DNA from: Dehalococcoidales bacterium | Lineage (GTDB): Bacteria > Chloroflexota > Dehalococcoidia > Dehalococcoidales > UBA2162 | NCBI GenBank assembly: GCA_016932435.1 | Contig: JAFGCW010000049.1 | Coordinates: 1-64,000 of the forward strand | Direction: 5' to 3' | Length of the DNA: 64,000 nt | Shown here: positions 42,581 to 51,520 of the stretch, piece after piece | How positions within the stretch are numbered: the stretch's first letter is position 1 | How the letters are laid out: every line of letters starts with the position of its first letter | Translations under genes and position numbers: made by a program | Notes under the pieces: model-generated | Told to the model about the DNA's origin: nothing | The model's input: only the letters and a program-made list of their open reading frames with translations | Databases searched by the model: none

Positions 42581-42736
42581 TTACGGTTGAAATGGAGGTG
42601 GATCTTGAACCTGTACCTGGTTTACATCACCTTGTCCGTTCTCTCCGCGTACCTTATCACCTCCGGCTAACGCAGTTGATGATATGGATGCGAAAACAAG
42701 TATTGCGATTATGGTAATGATTAGCAGCTTCTTCAT
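42581..42736 (-). CDS. small exported peptide (51 residues)
   Basis: ATG 42736 after GGAGA opens a protein with a clear signal peptide (MKKLLIITIIAILVFASISS, cleavage near ALA-GG) and a short polar, Gln/Pro-rich mature part of about 27 residues (GGDKVRGENGQGDVNQVQVQ...). A strong terminator follows. No family recognised; too short for routine gene calling. Confidence 0.6.
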   Translation of the reverse strand: MKKLLIITIIAILVFASISSTALAGGDKVRGENGQGDVNQVQVQDPPPFQP

Positions 42737-42847
42737 GTATTCTCCTTATTTTTTACTCATATTATACCCTGGACTACTTATTCAAGGCAAAACTGATAGA
42801 TAATATTAAGAATAAAAGTATACCGATAGGGGACTCAGACTACGGGA

Positions 42848-43138
42848 CTATTTTATTCTCCGGGTGTGGATTATCCCCAGTAGCTGATTGACTAGTTTCA
42901 ACCAGTCTTCTTCGCTGATTTCCTGCGGGTGTGAAAGTAAAAAACTGTCGACTGCTAACAGAATTTCATTTTTCGTTTCAAGCTTATGTTTCGTAACTTT
43001 GTCTACTGTATACTTATCCGTTATTACCATTTTTTTACCAGAGAACGTGTGCATTATAACCGGATTTAAACTGGGTAGATAATCCTGATTATTAAAGTTT
43101 TCACAGGCAATAGGTGACGGCGATGGAATCGGCAACAT
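42848..43138 (-). CDS. small hypothetical protein, paralogue of the next gene
   Basis: Up to 96 residues. The C-terminal half (NEILLAVDSFLLSHPQEISEEDWLKLVNQLLGIIHTRR) is paralogous to the adjacent 43140-43334 product (MVTGDFFVNHSRSVTDQEWSQLMDKIVDIINTQR). The ATG at 43138 lies just after the upstream stop (TGACATG), suggesting coupling; internal ATGs at 43051 or 43030 are possible. Family not recognised. Confidence 0.55.
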   Translation of the reverse strand: MLPIPSPSPIACENFNNQDYLPSLNPVIMHTFSGKKMVITDKYTVDKVTKHKLETKNEILLAVDSFLLSHPQEISEEDWLKLVNQLLGIIHTRRIK

Positions 43139-43139
43139 G

Positions 43140-43334
43140 TCAGGAGCGCTGAGTATTGATTATATCCACTATTTTGTCCATGAGTTGCGACCATTCCTGG
43201 TCGGTTACGCTACGCGAATGATTGACAAAGAAATCACCGGTCACCATTGAGATCCTGTTGAGCAGAACAGAAGATTTGAGCCTCATTTTCCCCACTTTTT
43301 CAAAATCGCTGATTTGCTTTATCTCTGCCACCAT
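43140..43334 (-). CDS. small hypothetical protein, paralogue of the previous gene
   Basis: A 64-residue helical protein; start at 43334 lies eight bases after GGAG (ATG 43340 is too close). It shares the ending xxDxEWxxLxxxxxxIIxTxR with its neighbour. The pair arose by tandem duplication and probably forms one operon. Confidence 0.55.
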   Translation of the reverse strand: MVAEIKQISDFEKVGKMRLKSSVLLNRISMVTGDFFVNHSRSVTDQEWSQLMDKIVDIINTQRS

Positions 43335-43590
43335 TGCCATACTCCATTAAAAAGGTTCACGTGATTACATGTATTATATTTAGAATAATATATTCTTACG
43401 ATGGCAACAATATACGTACAGCTAACGAATGATAATCGAAAGTATCATAAAAAGGTCGTGCCTATGGCGAATCACAGGTCAGCTTGAACAAGCATAAAAA
43501 TATCAAGATCGTATTTCTTCTGTATCGAGCCTTGCGAGCTGGAAAGACTGGGAAAATCTATGATTCGGATGTTTTCAGAACACCTTAGCC

Positions 43591-45423
43591 TTATTGTGTT
43601 ACCGCTTGCCTGGTAGCCGAATGATTCCTCAGACGCTGTGCATGAGTAAGCAGTTTTTTCCTTATCCTGATATTTCCCGGGGTTATCTCCAGGAGTTCGT
43701 CTGCGGCGATAAAATCAATAGCCTGTTCCAGGCTGAACTTGATCGCCGGAGTAAGTTTTACTGCGATATCGGATGTCGATGAACGGATATTAGTCTTCTT
43801 CTTCTCTTTACAGACGTTTACCGGTATATCCTGCGGTCGTGTATTCAATCCTACGACCATCCCTTCATAGACCTGTGTGCCCGGTTCAACAAAAGTGAGA
43901 CCACGTTCCTGGGCATTCGAAATACCATAGGTTATTGCGAAGCCGTCTTCCGATGCAACAAGAACACCGTTCCGTGTAGTAATAATTTCTCCCAGCATCG
44001 GTTCAAACCCAAGGAAAATATTATTCGAGACGCTTTCACCACGGGTTGCTGTCAGGAAGGTACTCCTAAGGCCGATAAGCCCCCTTGTGGGTATATGGAA
44101 TATCATTCTGACATTATCCTGCCCGTTATTGGTCATGTCTATCATCCTGGCCTTGCGTTTGCTGAGTATCTCGGTTAGTACCCCTATAAAGTTCTTCCTG
44201 GTATCTATTGTGAGAGTTTCAACAGGCTCGAAGGATTTCCCATCGATAATTTTCACGATAGCCTGAGGTTTGGATACTTCGAACTCATATCCTTCTCGAC
44301 GCATGGTTTCTATCAGGATAGCCAGGTGCAGTTCTCCTCTCCCTTTTACAAGGAAAGTGTCCGGTGTGGCTGTATCGTTCACTCTCAGACTAAGGTTGGT
44401 GTCAAGTTCCCTGTAAAGGCGCTCGCGTAACTGACGCGTAGTACAGAACCGGCCTTCTCTACCTCTCAACGGAGACGTATTGACTCCGAAGGTCATTTCT
44501 ACGGTGGGTTCGCCTATCTCGATACGTGGTAACGAATCAGGCTGCTCCGGGCTTGCGATCGTGTCGCCGATACTGACATTGTCGATGCCTGTTAGCGCGA
44601 TGATATCCCCGGCTTCAGCAGTATCAACCTTTACCCTTTTCAGTCCCATGTGGGTGAAAACCTCGGCAACCTCGTATTCGTTTATACGGTCTTCCCCGTC
44701 GATAACGGCTACTGTTTCCTTGGCGGTAATGGTTCCTCTCCATATCCGGCCGATAGAAATTTTACCTTTGTGGCTGTCGTAGGAGAGGTTCGAAACCATC
44801 ATCTGGAAAGGACCGTCTTCTATTCTCGGAGGTGGTATAAACTCCAGTATACTATCGAATATCGGGCTTATATCCGTACCCTTCATATTAGGATTCGTAG
44901 AAGCCGTCCCGTTTCTGGCACTGGAGTAGAGGACGGGAAAATCAAGTTGATCTGAAGTAGTTGCGAGTTCCAGGAAAAGGTCTTGAGTAAGCCTGACAAC
45001 TTCGGCTGTACGCGGATCAGGTCTGTCCATCTTGTTAATAACGACGATGATCTTCAGTCCTTTCTGAAGAGCGTGGCGTAACACGAACTTTGTCTGAGGC
45101 ATCGGACCTTCTATGGAATCGATAAGCAGTAAACATCCGTCAGCCATACTGATAACTCGTTCCACTTCTCCACTGAAATCGACGTGACCGGGAGTATCGA
45201 TGATGTTGATTTTTACACCGCGGTAGACGATCGCCGTGTTCTTGGCCATGATGGTAATACCTTTTTCCCTCTCAAGAGTATTGCTGTCCATTATCAGCTC
45301 GCCCACTTCCTGGTTGTCGCGGAAGATGTGACTCTGCTTCAGCATGGCATCGACGAGGGTGGTCTTGCCATGATCGACATGGGCAACAATGGCAATATTT
45401 CGTATATCATTGCGATAATTCAT
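43591..45423 (-). CDS. typA: translational GTPase TypA/BipA
   Basis: A 610-residue protein with GTPase motifs [15 protein letters not shown] (G1), [10 protein letters not shown] (G2), DTPGHVDF (G3) and NKMD (G4), then the EF-G-like beta-barrel, domain V and the TypA-specific C-terminal domain ([37 protein letters not shown]). Full family length. It acts on the ribosome under stress or cold. A terminator-like hairpin lies in its upstream region. Confidence 0.97.
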   Translation of the reverse strand: MNYRNDIRNIAIVAHVDHGKTTLVDAMLKQSHIFRDNQEVGELIMDSNTLEREKGITIMAKNTAIVYRGVKINIIDTPGHVDFSGEVERVISMADGCLLLIDSIEGPMPQTKFVLRHALQKGLKIIVVINKMDRPDPRTAEVVRLTQDLFLELATTSDQLDFPVLYSSARNGTASTNPNMKGTDISPIFDSILEFIPPPRIEDGPFQMMVSNLSYDSHKGKISIGRIWRGTITAKETVAVIDGEDRINEYEVAEVFTHMGLKRVKVDTAEAGDIIALTGIDNVSIGDTIASPEQPDSLPRIEIGEPTVEMTFGVNTSPLRGREGRFCTTRQLRERLYRELDTNLSLRVNDTATPDTFLVKGRGELHLAILIETMRREGYEFEVSKPQAIVKIIDGKSFEPVETLTIDTRKNFIGVLTEILSKRKARMIDMTNNGQDNVRMIFHIPTRGLIGLRSTFLTATRGESVSNNIFLGFEPMLGEIITTRNGVLVASEDGFAITYGISNAQERGLTFVEPGTQVYEGMVVGLNTRPQDIPVNVCKEKKKTNIRSSTSDIAVKLTPAIKFSLEQAIDFIAADELLEITPGNIRIRKKLLTHAQRLRNHSATRQAVTQ

Positions 45424-45626
45424 ATAATTGATCGATATTCCTTTTTAAGCATTTCATCTACGGGATATCTGGTCCCGTTATAGGCACAAGAGAAAACATT
45501 TTTTCATTAACTTTTGAAAAGATACGTATCTGGCGGATCTGGTTTTACATGTGTAAGTTATTGCCGGGAATTAACCTTTTCATGAGTTTTTCCGGTGCAG
45601 GTTACCGATGTCCGGACCCCTGCAGA

Positions 45627-45661
45627 TAAAAAAACCAGGGAGTTTACTGGCGTTAACTCCC
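45627..45661 (-). terminator. minus-strand terminator-like hairpin upstream of typA
   Basis: On the minus strand GGGAGTT (45661-45655) pairs with AACTCCC (45644-45638), then TGG and a T-run. No minus-strand gene precedes it, so it ends either a small RNA or a typA leader transcript. A second hairpin (CTGCAGGGGTCC...CCTGCAC) follows at about 45593-45625. Confidence 0.55.
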
Positions 45662-45815
45662 CTCTCTGTAGCGATGAAGGTGAAAGTAATTGCGGATATT
45701 ATTCATGTTTTGATATTAACTGAGCCTATAGCTATTATACAGTATCCCTGCATAATAAGGAACTGGTAAACCACTTATTTACGCCGACATTAAATGGAAT
45801 AGGCTCTTTCCGATA

Positions 45816-46001
45816 GACCTCCCTTTGTTCGAGCCGTAAGACGATAGCAGAGAGTAGAGACATGGTCAATAAAAACGTGATACAGGATTTTAGCGTGGAT
45901 TACTTTCGTTTTTTGTATTGACTTCTTTTTCCGTGCTGTAATAAACTCAACAATATTTTCACGGGTACTATGAACTGATGAAGTGTGGATGTTTAAAGTA
46001 C
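45816..46001 (+). repeat. duplicated SnoaL leader, copy A
   Basis: About 185 bases resemble 48945-49132. Best-conserved parts are TTGTTCGAG...GACGATA near the start, and the run TTGTATTGACTTCTT, CCGTGCTGTAATAAACTC, AACAATA, ATGAACTGATGAAGTGTG. It probably carries the promoter (TTGACT at about 45918) for the SnoaL pair downstream. Confidence 0.75.
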
Positions 46002-46029
46002 CCTTTTTTTATTACGAAAGGAGTAAACC

Positions 46030-46470
46030 ATGGGAATTGAAGAGAATAAAGAAGTGGTGCAGGGATACATAGAGGAGATAGTCAATAAAAAGAAATATGA
46101 TAAGTGGGAACAATATATGTCCGATGAGTTTAGCGGAAATAAAGGAGCTATCGCAACAAAAGAAGACCATCTTCAATATTGGGATGGGCATCGGTCGAAT
46201 ATGCCGGACCTGCAGGTAGAGATAACGGATATAATGGCTGAAGGGGACAGGGTGATTACTATTCAGAAATGGAGTGGTCATGCATCTGCTGACGGCGCCT
46301 ACCGGTCTGCAGAAGGAAAATATGGGGAATGTACTCATGCTAATTTATACGAGTTGAAGGATGGGAAAATCATTAGCGGAGGTGTCCTGGTGAGTGGTGC
46401 ACTCGCTCTGTTACAACAGTACGAAATAATACCTTCTATGGAAGAACTTGCTAAGAAATTAACGAAATAG
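46030..46470 (+). CDS. SnoaL-like (ester cyclase family) protein 1
   Basis: A 146-residue NTF2-fold protein starting MGIEENKEVVQGYIEEIVNK, with PDLQVEITDIMAEGDRVITIQKWSG, the typical SnoaL core. Strong AAAGGAG site. First of four paralogues arranged as two pairs. Family members are cyclases or hydrolases of diverse small molecules; substrate unknown. Confidence 0.82.
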   Translation: MGIEENKEVVQGYIEEIVNKKKYDKWEQYMSDEFSGNKGAIATKEDHLQYWDGHRSNMPDLQVEITDIMAEGDRVITIQKWSGHASADGAYRSAEGKYGECTHANLYELKDGKIISGGVLVSGALALLQQYEIIPSMEELAKKLTK

Positions 46471-46645
46471 ATATTATTTCACCGTAAAAGAGTCTATACA
46501 ATATGAGTTCCTGAATCGGTTGAGTAAAACAGGGTACATACCTGTCCATATCACCGAAAAACCGGAAATGAGCAGGCAAGAGCCTGTTGAGTAACAATAC
46601 CAGTAATTAATGAATAATAACCAAAATAAGAAAGGAATATATACA

Positions 46646-47053
46646 ATGGGGATTGAAGAGAACAAGAGACCGATAGAAATCCTGTGCAAAACGGTTTTCC
46701 AGAATCATGATTTCAGTAAACTGGACGAGATTATGAGAGATGATTATATCCAGCATAACCAGGCATGCCCGCAGGGGAAAGCCGGATTCATAGAGTTTTT
46801 TAAGGATATATTCAGAGGAGTGCCTGATTTCAGCTACACCGTGAAACGGATTATTTCCGAAGGTGATATCGTTATGCTTTATGCCACTACCACGGGGACG
46901 CATGATCATGAATGGCTGGGTAATCCTCCAACAGGGAATGAGCTTAGTTACGATGTTGTTGATATTTTCCGGATTGAGGACGGGAAGATAGCTGAGCACT
47001 GGGATGTTGCGGACACGATGAGAATGGCCAGGCAGCTTGGCAGAGTAAAGTAA
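46646..47053 (+). CDS. SnoaL-like protein 2
   Basis: A 135-residue protein (MGIEENKRPIEILCKTVF..., FFKDIFRGVPDFSYTVKRIISEGDIVMLYATTTGTH, FRIEDGKIAEHWDV). Start at 46646 follows AAAGGA. It shares the MGIEENK start with paralogues 1 and 4, so the duplicates are recent enough to keep the N terminus. Confidence 0.85.
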   Translation: MGIEENKRPIEILCKTVFQNHDFSKLDEIMRDDYIQHNQACPQGKAGFIEFFKDIFRGVPDFSYTVKRIISEGDIVMLYATTTGTHDHEWLGNPPTGNELSYDVVDIFRIEDGKIAEHWDVADTMRMARQLGRVK

Positions 47054-47133
47054 GAGAGGTTATGAACTTTGCTGGAACTGTAACCCTCAATGGTACTTTC
47101 CAAGGGATACCACCAAAAGGTGGGTTAGGCTAA

Positions 47134-47514
47134 CTACAGGTGATAAAACGTAAATGGTGCGAGGAGTGTCCAGAGTAACACTAATATCCAGACTCGACCT
47201 TTACCGATATTATAGTCGTCAAACAATACCTGCCATGGTTTCTTCCTGGCATAATGACCAAAAATGAACTCGAAAATAATGGTTATGGCTAACCAGATTC
47301 CACCGATTGAAAGCGCCTGACCTGAAGATTCCAGCGGCCAAATATTAGAGAAAATCCAGACGTAAATTCCCATCAGGAGTATAAACGAAACAGTAGAAGC
47401 TTGATGGGCTGATAATTCACTAAGGTAACGACGATAGACTTTATCTCTCGTCAAACCGTTCAGGATTGCGAGAAGTACCAGGCCGAACCAGAGTATTACG
47501 TATTTCCAGACCAT
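47134..47514 (-). CDS. hypothetical four-helix membrane protein
   Basis: A 126-residue protein with four hydrophobic segments (for example YVILWFGLVLLAILNGLTRD, TVSFILLMGIYVWIFSNIW, LAITIIFEFIFG, VWILVLLWTLLAPF). Looks like a small inner-membrane protein family (GHYARKKPWQVLFDDYNI loop). No function recognised. Confidence 0.65.
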   Translation of the reverse strand: MVWKYVILWFGLVLLAILNGLTRDKVYRRYLSELSAHQASTVSFILLMGIYVWIFSNIWPLESSGQALSIGGIWLAITIIFEFIFGHYARKKPWQVLFDDYNIGKGRVWILVLLWTLLAPFTFYHL

Positions 47515-47548
47515 TTTCTTAGAATACCTGTTATCCGGGGTATAAAAA

Positions 47549-47597
47549 TGGGGACTACCGGTGGATTCGAACCACCGGCCAGACGCTTATGAGTTCC
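47549..47597 (-). pseudogene. 3' half of a tRNA-Met-like gene
   Basis: On the minus strand the sequence begins in the anticodon arm (GGAACTCATAAGCG, anticodon CAT), has an intact T-arm (CCGGTGGTTCGAATCCACCGG) and ends GTAGTCCCCA with CCA. The acceptor 5' strand and D-arm are missing. It resembles the intact tRNA-Met at 50146-50220. It may be a duplication remnant or an old integration scar. Confidence 0.7.
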
Positions 47598-47684
47598 ATA
47601 TTCAAGATTATTTAATGGGTAATCGGGATGTCTGTCTGGTGATGCGAGTGTCTATCTGATAATCTTCACCTTGATATTCCCTCG

Positions 47685-48242
47685 TTAATTCTTCGGTGTA
47701 CGCTTGAGCTCAAACTTGTTCCTCACGTTCGGATCAGGGCAGGTCACAGCATATGTTTCAGGATCGGGTTGCCAGGGATATTGTCCGCCATACCGCATTA
47801 CCATAACTGCTTCATCAATAGCCTTTAAGGCTGAAGGACAGATATTCTCGAGGACCATTTCCATTGGTCCTTTAATTTCCCAGGTATCTCCTTCCTTGTG
47901 GCCGTAACCACAGTCTCCGTCGCACTCCTTGCCGATCATTCTGACGGTGACATCATACGCATCAGCTTTTTTATCGGTCTCGGGTTCACGTCTCACTTCG
48001 AAAACGTTGTTAACGAGGTGATCGGGACAGCATTGAGTGACGACGTTAGGATCGCCTTCCCACGGGAAACTGCCGCCGTTTTTCAGAACCTCGATAAACG
48101 GGCGAAGAGAGTTGAACGCAAAGCTGCATAATCCCTGCGGAGTCTTATTATCGTACAGCCATTCGGTACCCGGCTTAAGCCCCTGGTTACAGGGCCTGTC
48201 ATTTTTTAATAATTTTATCCTGATTTTATACTGGTCCGCCAT
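47685..48242 (-). CDS. TIGR04076 family protein, tandem duplicate of the domain
   Basis: A 185-residue protein containing two copies of the roughly 90-residue TIGR04076 unit. Each has Cys motifs: CNQGLKPGTEW...LCSFAFNSLRPFIEVLKNGGSFPWEGDP...CCPD, then GDCGYGHKEGDTWE...ICPSALKAIDEAVMVMRYGGQYPWQPDP...CPDP. Start 48242 follows GGAGGGG. Cys pattern suggests metal binding; role unknown. Confidence 0.8.
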   Translation of the reverse strand: MADQYKIRIKLLKNDRPCNQGLKPGTEWLYDNKTPQGLCSFAFNSLRPFIEVLKNGGSFPWEGDPNVVTQCCPDHLVNNVFEVRREPETDKKADAYDVTVRMIGKECDGDCGYGHKEGDTWEIKGPMEMVLENICPSALKAIDEAVMVMRYGGQYPWQPDPETYAVTCPDPNVRNKFELKRTPKN

Positions 48243-48387
48243 TTTCCCCTCCATATGTTAGAAAATATGCTCTATGCTATATGAAGCTCGTAATAGTGTC
48301 AACACCGGATTTTTCCTGTCTCCTGAGAATAGGATAGAGGGTAACCCGAACAATCCGCTCCGGATTATTTCATATAAATTGCCGCTC

Positions 48388-48801
48388 TTACAGGTCTATG
48401 TATTCCTTCGGCTCGAAGTTCTGTGCCATCGTCCAGGCAGTAGCTTTCCCTTTAAGTCGGTAGAGTGCCACGACATCGATGCCGTGCTCTTCAACGGTAG
48501 GTTTCATAAACGGGCGTTCTTCGACCATTTTCTCTTTTGCGGTAACGTCATTAATAATCTCAGCCGTACCGCTGACTCTTACCTGGACTCCTCCCTTTAA
48601 ATCATTGAAACAGAGTTCCATTTTTGGATTATCGACTACCTGCTGATGGATGTCTTTGATCGTCCATGTCTGGATAATGATGCCGTTTTCATCGGCTTTC
48701 GGTATTCCCATGGCACGGACGCGCGGCTGGTCTCCTTCGACAGTTGCCATCCAGGCAATAGGATTAGCCTTGATAAGTGCGAAAATTTCCTCTTTTGTCA
48801 T
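48388..48801 (-). CDS. pyridoxamine 5'-phosphate oxidase family protein
   Basis: A 137-residue split-barrel flavoprotein: MTKEEIFALIKANPIAWMATVEGDQPRVRAMG, TIKDIHQQVVDNPKMELCFND, GGVQVRVSGTAEI. This is the FMN- or F420-binding PNPOx-like fold. Start 48801 is set after AAGGAGA; a longer frame to 48861 is unsupported. Substrate unknown, probably a reductase. Confidence 0.85.
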   Translation of the reverse strand: MTKEEIFALIKANPIAWMATVEGDQPRVRAMGIPKADENGIIIQTWTIKDIHQQVVDNPKMELCFNDLKGGVQVRVSGTAEIINDVTAKEKMVEERPFMKPTVEEHGIDVVALYRLKGKATAWTMAQNFEPKEYIDL

Positions 48802-48875
48802 CTTATTCTCTTCTCCTTTACTTAACGGATTAGCATGCAGGTGCCGGGTTTGTTCATTCAACTTATCGACTAATA

Positions 48876-48941
48876 TTACATCATTCCGAGTGTATAGTCG
48901 ATTAACCCATCCATTCCCTGCTTAACAGCTATATTAGACAT
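48876..48941 (-). CDS. 21-residue small ORF
   Basis: GGAGGTTAGGTTCA precedes ATG 48941, opening MSNIAVKQGMDGLIDYTLGMM, ending 14 bases before the longer PNPOx reading frame. The Shine-Dalgarno match is excellent, so it may be a translated leader or a decayed gene start. It abuts the duplicated SnoaL leader but is not conserved in leader copy A. Confidence 0.35.
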   Translation of the reverse strand: MSNIAVKQGMDGLIDYTLGMM

Positions 48942-48944
48942 TGA

Positions 48945-49132
48945 ACCTAACCTCCTCTTGTTCGAGCTGCGAGACGATAACCGAGGACAAATACTAGGTC
49001 AACCGGAATGTGACACAGAGTTTAGACTCAATTACACTTGGTTCTTGTATTGACTTCTTATTCCGTGCTGTAATAAACTCAACAATACTTTGTGGGTGCT
49101 ATGAACTGATGAAGTGTGGAGGTTTGTAGTAC
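48945..49132 (+). repeat. duplicated SnoaL leader, copy B
   Basis: Matches 45816-46001 over its length, best across TTGTATTGACTTCTT, CCGTGCTGTAATAAACTC and ATGAACTGATGAAGTGTGGA. It likely holds the promoter for SnoaL genes 3 and 4. Confidence 0.75.
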
Positions 49133-49138
49133 CTGTTT

Positions 49139-49184
49139 TGTTTTTAAGGGAGGTGATGTGTTTGGAGATAAACTACCAGTAATT
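49139..49184 (+). repeat. leader repeat, copy 2
   Basis: Nearly identical to the minus-strand segment 157-113 and encodes the same ten-codon start (MFGDKLPVIT) behind AAGGGAGGTGAT at GTG 49158. In this copy the frame runs on to overlap SnoaL gene 3. Confidence 0.7.
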
Positions 49185-49218
49185 ACTACCAAAATATTCA
49201 CTGAAAAGGGAGAGTACT

Positions 49219-49638
49219 GTGTCAACCGAAGAGAATATGGCTAATCAGCGTCGTGTTTTTGAAGAAGGATTCAATCAGAAGAAGCTTGAAGTAATAGATG
49301 AGTTTTTCGCTCCTAGCTATTCTTTTAAGAGTCCGTTGGGTATGGATATTAAAGGTGCCGAAGGTTTTAAGGAGATTTTAGCTGTAACGCAATCCGCTTT
49401 ACCTGATCTGCAAGTTACGATAGAAGATATGTTTGCCGCCAACGATAAAGTGGCAACCCGTTTCACGATGACAGGTACGTTCACTAACGAGATGATGGGG
49501 ATATTTCCGACTGGTAAGAGTTTGTCAATATCCGGGATAGTCATTACTCGCTGGGAAGATGGTAAGGAAGTTGAAGCGTGGGAGAGTTTTGATACACTTG
49601 GTTATTATCAGCAATTAGGTCTTACTCCCCCTAACTGA
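49219..49638 (+). CDS. SnoaL-like protein 3
   Basis: A 139-residue NTF2-fold protein with GTG start after AAGGGAG. Contains ALPDLQVTIEDMFAANDKVATRFTMTGTF and GKSLSISGIVITRWEDGKEVEAWESFD, the ester-cyclase pattern. First gene of the second SnoaL pair. Confidence 0.87.
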   Translation: MSTEENMANQRRVFEEGFNQKKLEVIDEFFAPSYSFKSPLGMDIKGAEGFKEILAVTQSALPDLQVTIEDMFAANDKVATRFTMTGTFTNEMMGIFPTGKSLSISGIVITRWEDGKEVEAWESFDTLGYYQQLGLTPPN

Positions 49639-49674
49639 AAAGATTGGGAAGTAAATATAAAGGAGACTTAAACA

Positions 49675-50112
49675 ATGGGTATAGAAGAGAATAAAGATGT
49701 TGTGCGGCGATATTTTGAGCTTTACAACCAACATGACCTAGATTCCGCCTATGAAATTCTTACTCCAGGTTGTTTTGGAGAAGGCGTTACATTGGAACAA
49801 TCGAGACAGTTAGATATTATGATATTCAAATCATTTCCTGATTGGAAGATTACGATACTGGACATGGTAGCTGAAGGTGATAAGGTAGCCTTTATAGAAA
49901 ATTACACAGGGACACATACAGGTGAACCTTATATGGGTATCCCGCCGATGGGTAAGAAGCAAGATTTCAACGCTACCCGTATTCTCAGGATAGTCGATTA
50001 CAAAATCGCGGAAATTAAAGGTACAGAAGATTTATTAAGTTCGGCGCAGCAGCTTGGAGTTTTACCTTCATTACCAGAAGCCATTCAAGCATATAATGAA
50101 TCTTTGAAATAG
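49675..50112 (+). CDS. SnoaL-like protein 4
   Basis: A 145-residue paralogue (MGIEENKDVVRRYFELYNQHD, FPDWKITILDMVAEGDKVAFIENYTGTHTGEPYMGIPPMGKK). Shares its N terminus with proteins 1 and 2, and a C-terminal QQLGVLPSL-like stretch with protein 1. It ends 33 bases before the convergent tRNA-Met. Confidence 0.85.
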   Translation: MGIEENKDVVRRYFELYNQHDLDSAYEILTPGCFGEGVTLEQSRQLDIMIFKSFPDWKITILDMVAEGDKVAFIENYTGTHTGEPYMGIPPMGKKQDFNATRILRIVDYKIAEIKGTEDLLSSAQQLGVLPSLPEAIQAYNESLK

Positions 50113-50145
50113 CACTACCGCTACCTGAAGAAGTTGGACACAAAT

Positions 50146-50220
50146 TGGTGGCAACGGGTGGATTCGGACCACCGACCAAGGGCTTATGAGTCCCCTGCTC
50201 TACCACTGAGCTACGTTGCC
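50146..50220 (-). tRNA. tRNA-Met (CAU)
   Basis: Full cloverleaf on the minus strand: acceptor GGCAACG/CGTTGCC perfect, D-stem GCTC/GAGC, anticodon loop CTCATAA (CAT), T-arm GGTGG-TCCGAAT-CCACC, discriminator A and encoded CCA. The variable region is short. T-loop TCCGAAT is slightly unusual compared with TTCGAAT in the truncated copy at 47549. The elongator form (acceptor 1:72 paired) is likely. Confidence 0.93.
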
Positions 50221-50500
50221 ACGTGAATAATTGTATCCACTGGAACTGCCAGTGTCAAGCATCCCTTGTGTTTCTTCCCCCGCTTTTTACCCCTTAAAAC
50301 ACCTATTCATCATCACTAAGATAACATACTCCGAATTTTTAATATTAGGAATTAATCACTTACATGATTCTCCGGATTCCGGTTTTCACCGGAATGGATA
50401 TATACCTGTTTTTCTTTACATATACTGCCATCGGTAAAGAAATTGTGCTAGAATGTATCAGGTAATCACAGTTTACCTCCCGCAGTAAGGAAAGCGTTAT

Positions 50501-51481
50501 ATGGCTACTTTAAAGAAGCAGACAAAAAAGAAAAAAGCTCCGGTAGTGGTCCAGGAACGTGAACCGAATGTAGAACAGGTATCATGGGGCGATCTGACCT
50601 GGATAAACATAGAGGGGCCGACCGAAACCGAGATTAAATACCTCGCTTCGAAATACCCGTTTCATCCTCTCGATCTTGATGATTGCCTCAGTAAGATCCA
50701 ACGCCCCAAGATTGACGAATACAAAGATTACCTGTTTATTGTCTTCCACTTTCCCGTGTTTAACCCGGAAGCCAGGGTAACGACGCCCAGCCAGGTTTCC
50801 GTGTTTATCGGCGACGGCTACCTGATCACTCTTCATAAGGGAGATCTGAAACCGCTGGTCAAACTGTTCCGTGACTGTGAACTGAATGAGGAAACCCGCG
50901 AGGAGAATTTTAACTATGGTTCGGGTTATCTCCTATACCGCGTTATCGACCGCCTTATAGATTACTGCCTGCCGATCCTGAGTAAGATCGGTGACAACAT
51001 AGAAAAGGTCGAGGAAGAGATATTTTCCTCGGGTATTCCCAGGGGAATACGAGAAATATCGATACTCCGCCGCGACGTTATCGCCTTCAGGAAAATCGTC
51101 TGGCCGATGCGCTCCGTACTGAATCGACTCGGAGTCAAGGTGCATCGTTTTACCAATACAGATCTTACCGTGTATTTCGGCGATGTTGTCGACCATCTTG
51201 ACAGGATCTGGGACGGACTCGACGAATACAAGGAAATCGTCGAAGGGCTCAACGATACCCACGACTCTGTGGCTACCAATCGTACCAACGAAGTGATAAG
51301 GATGCTGACCATTATCGCTACGGTACTTTTACCCATTACGGTCGTTGCCAGTATATTCGGAATGAATATACCGTTGGGCGTGTTTGGTGATTCTCAGTAC
51401 GCGCCGGTATTCGTTACTCTTATCTGTCTGGTAATAATCGGTGGGATGCTCCTTTTCTTCAAGCACCATAAATGGATATAG
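50501..51481 (+). CDS. corA: CorA-family magnesium/divalent cation transporter
   Basis: A 326-residue protein: large N-terminal cytoplasmic domain and two C-terminal membrane helices, the first ending in the GMN signature (ASIFGMNIPLG). C-terminal basic end FFKHHKWI as in CorA. Pentameric Mg2+ channel. The sequence is GC-richer than its left neighbours, as are the genes to its right, marking a shift from accessory to core DNA. Confidence 0.94.
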   Translation: MATLKKQTKKKKAPVVVQEREPNVEQVSWGDLTWINIEGPTETEIKYLASKYPFHPLDLDDCLSKIQRPKIDEYKDYLFIVFHFPVFNPEARVTTPSQVSVFIGDGYLITLHKGDLKPLVKLFRDCELNEETREENFNYGSGYLLYRVIDRLIDYCLPILSKIGDNIEKVEEEIFSSGIPRGIREISILRRDVIAFRKIVWPMRSVLNRLGVKVHRFTNTDLTVYFGDVVDHLDRIWDGLDEYKEIVEGLNDTHDSVATNRTNEVIRMLTIIATVLLPITVVASIFGMNIPLGVFGDSQYAPVFVTLICLVIIGGMLLFFKHHKWI

Positions 51482-51520
51482 CCCGCGAATTCAGAATCCA
51501 TTCCGGAGTATGACCTTTTT

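Noticed and set aside
10587..49056. Shared TTCTTGTATTGA motif as a common regulator site including the fdhA leader
   Set aside because: The match in the fdhA leader is inside the leader ORF and terminator loop, not at a promoter -35 position. Only the sites at 273-288, 45912-45925 and 49041-49056 share the same context.
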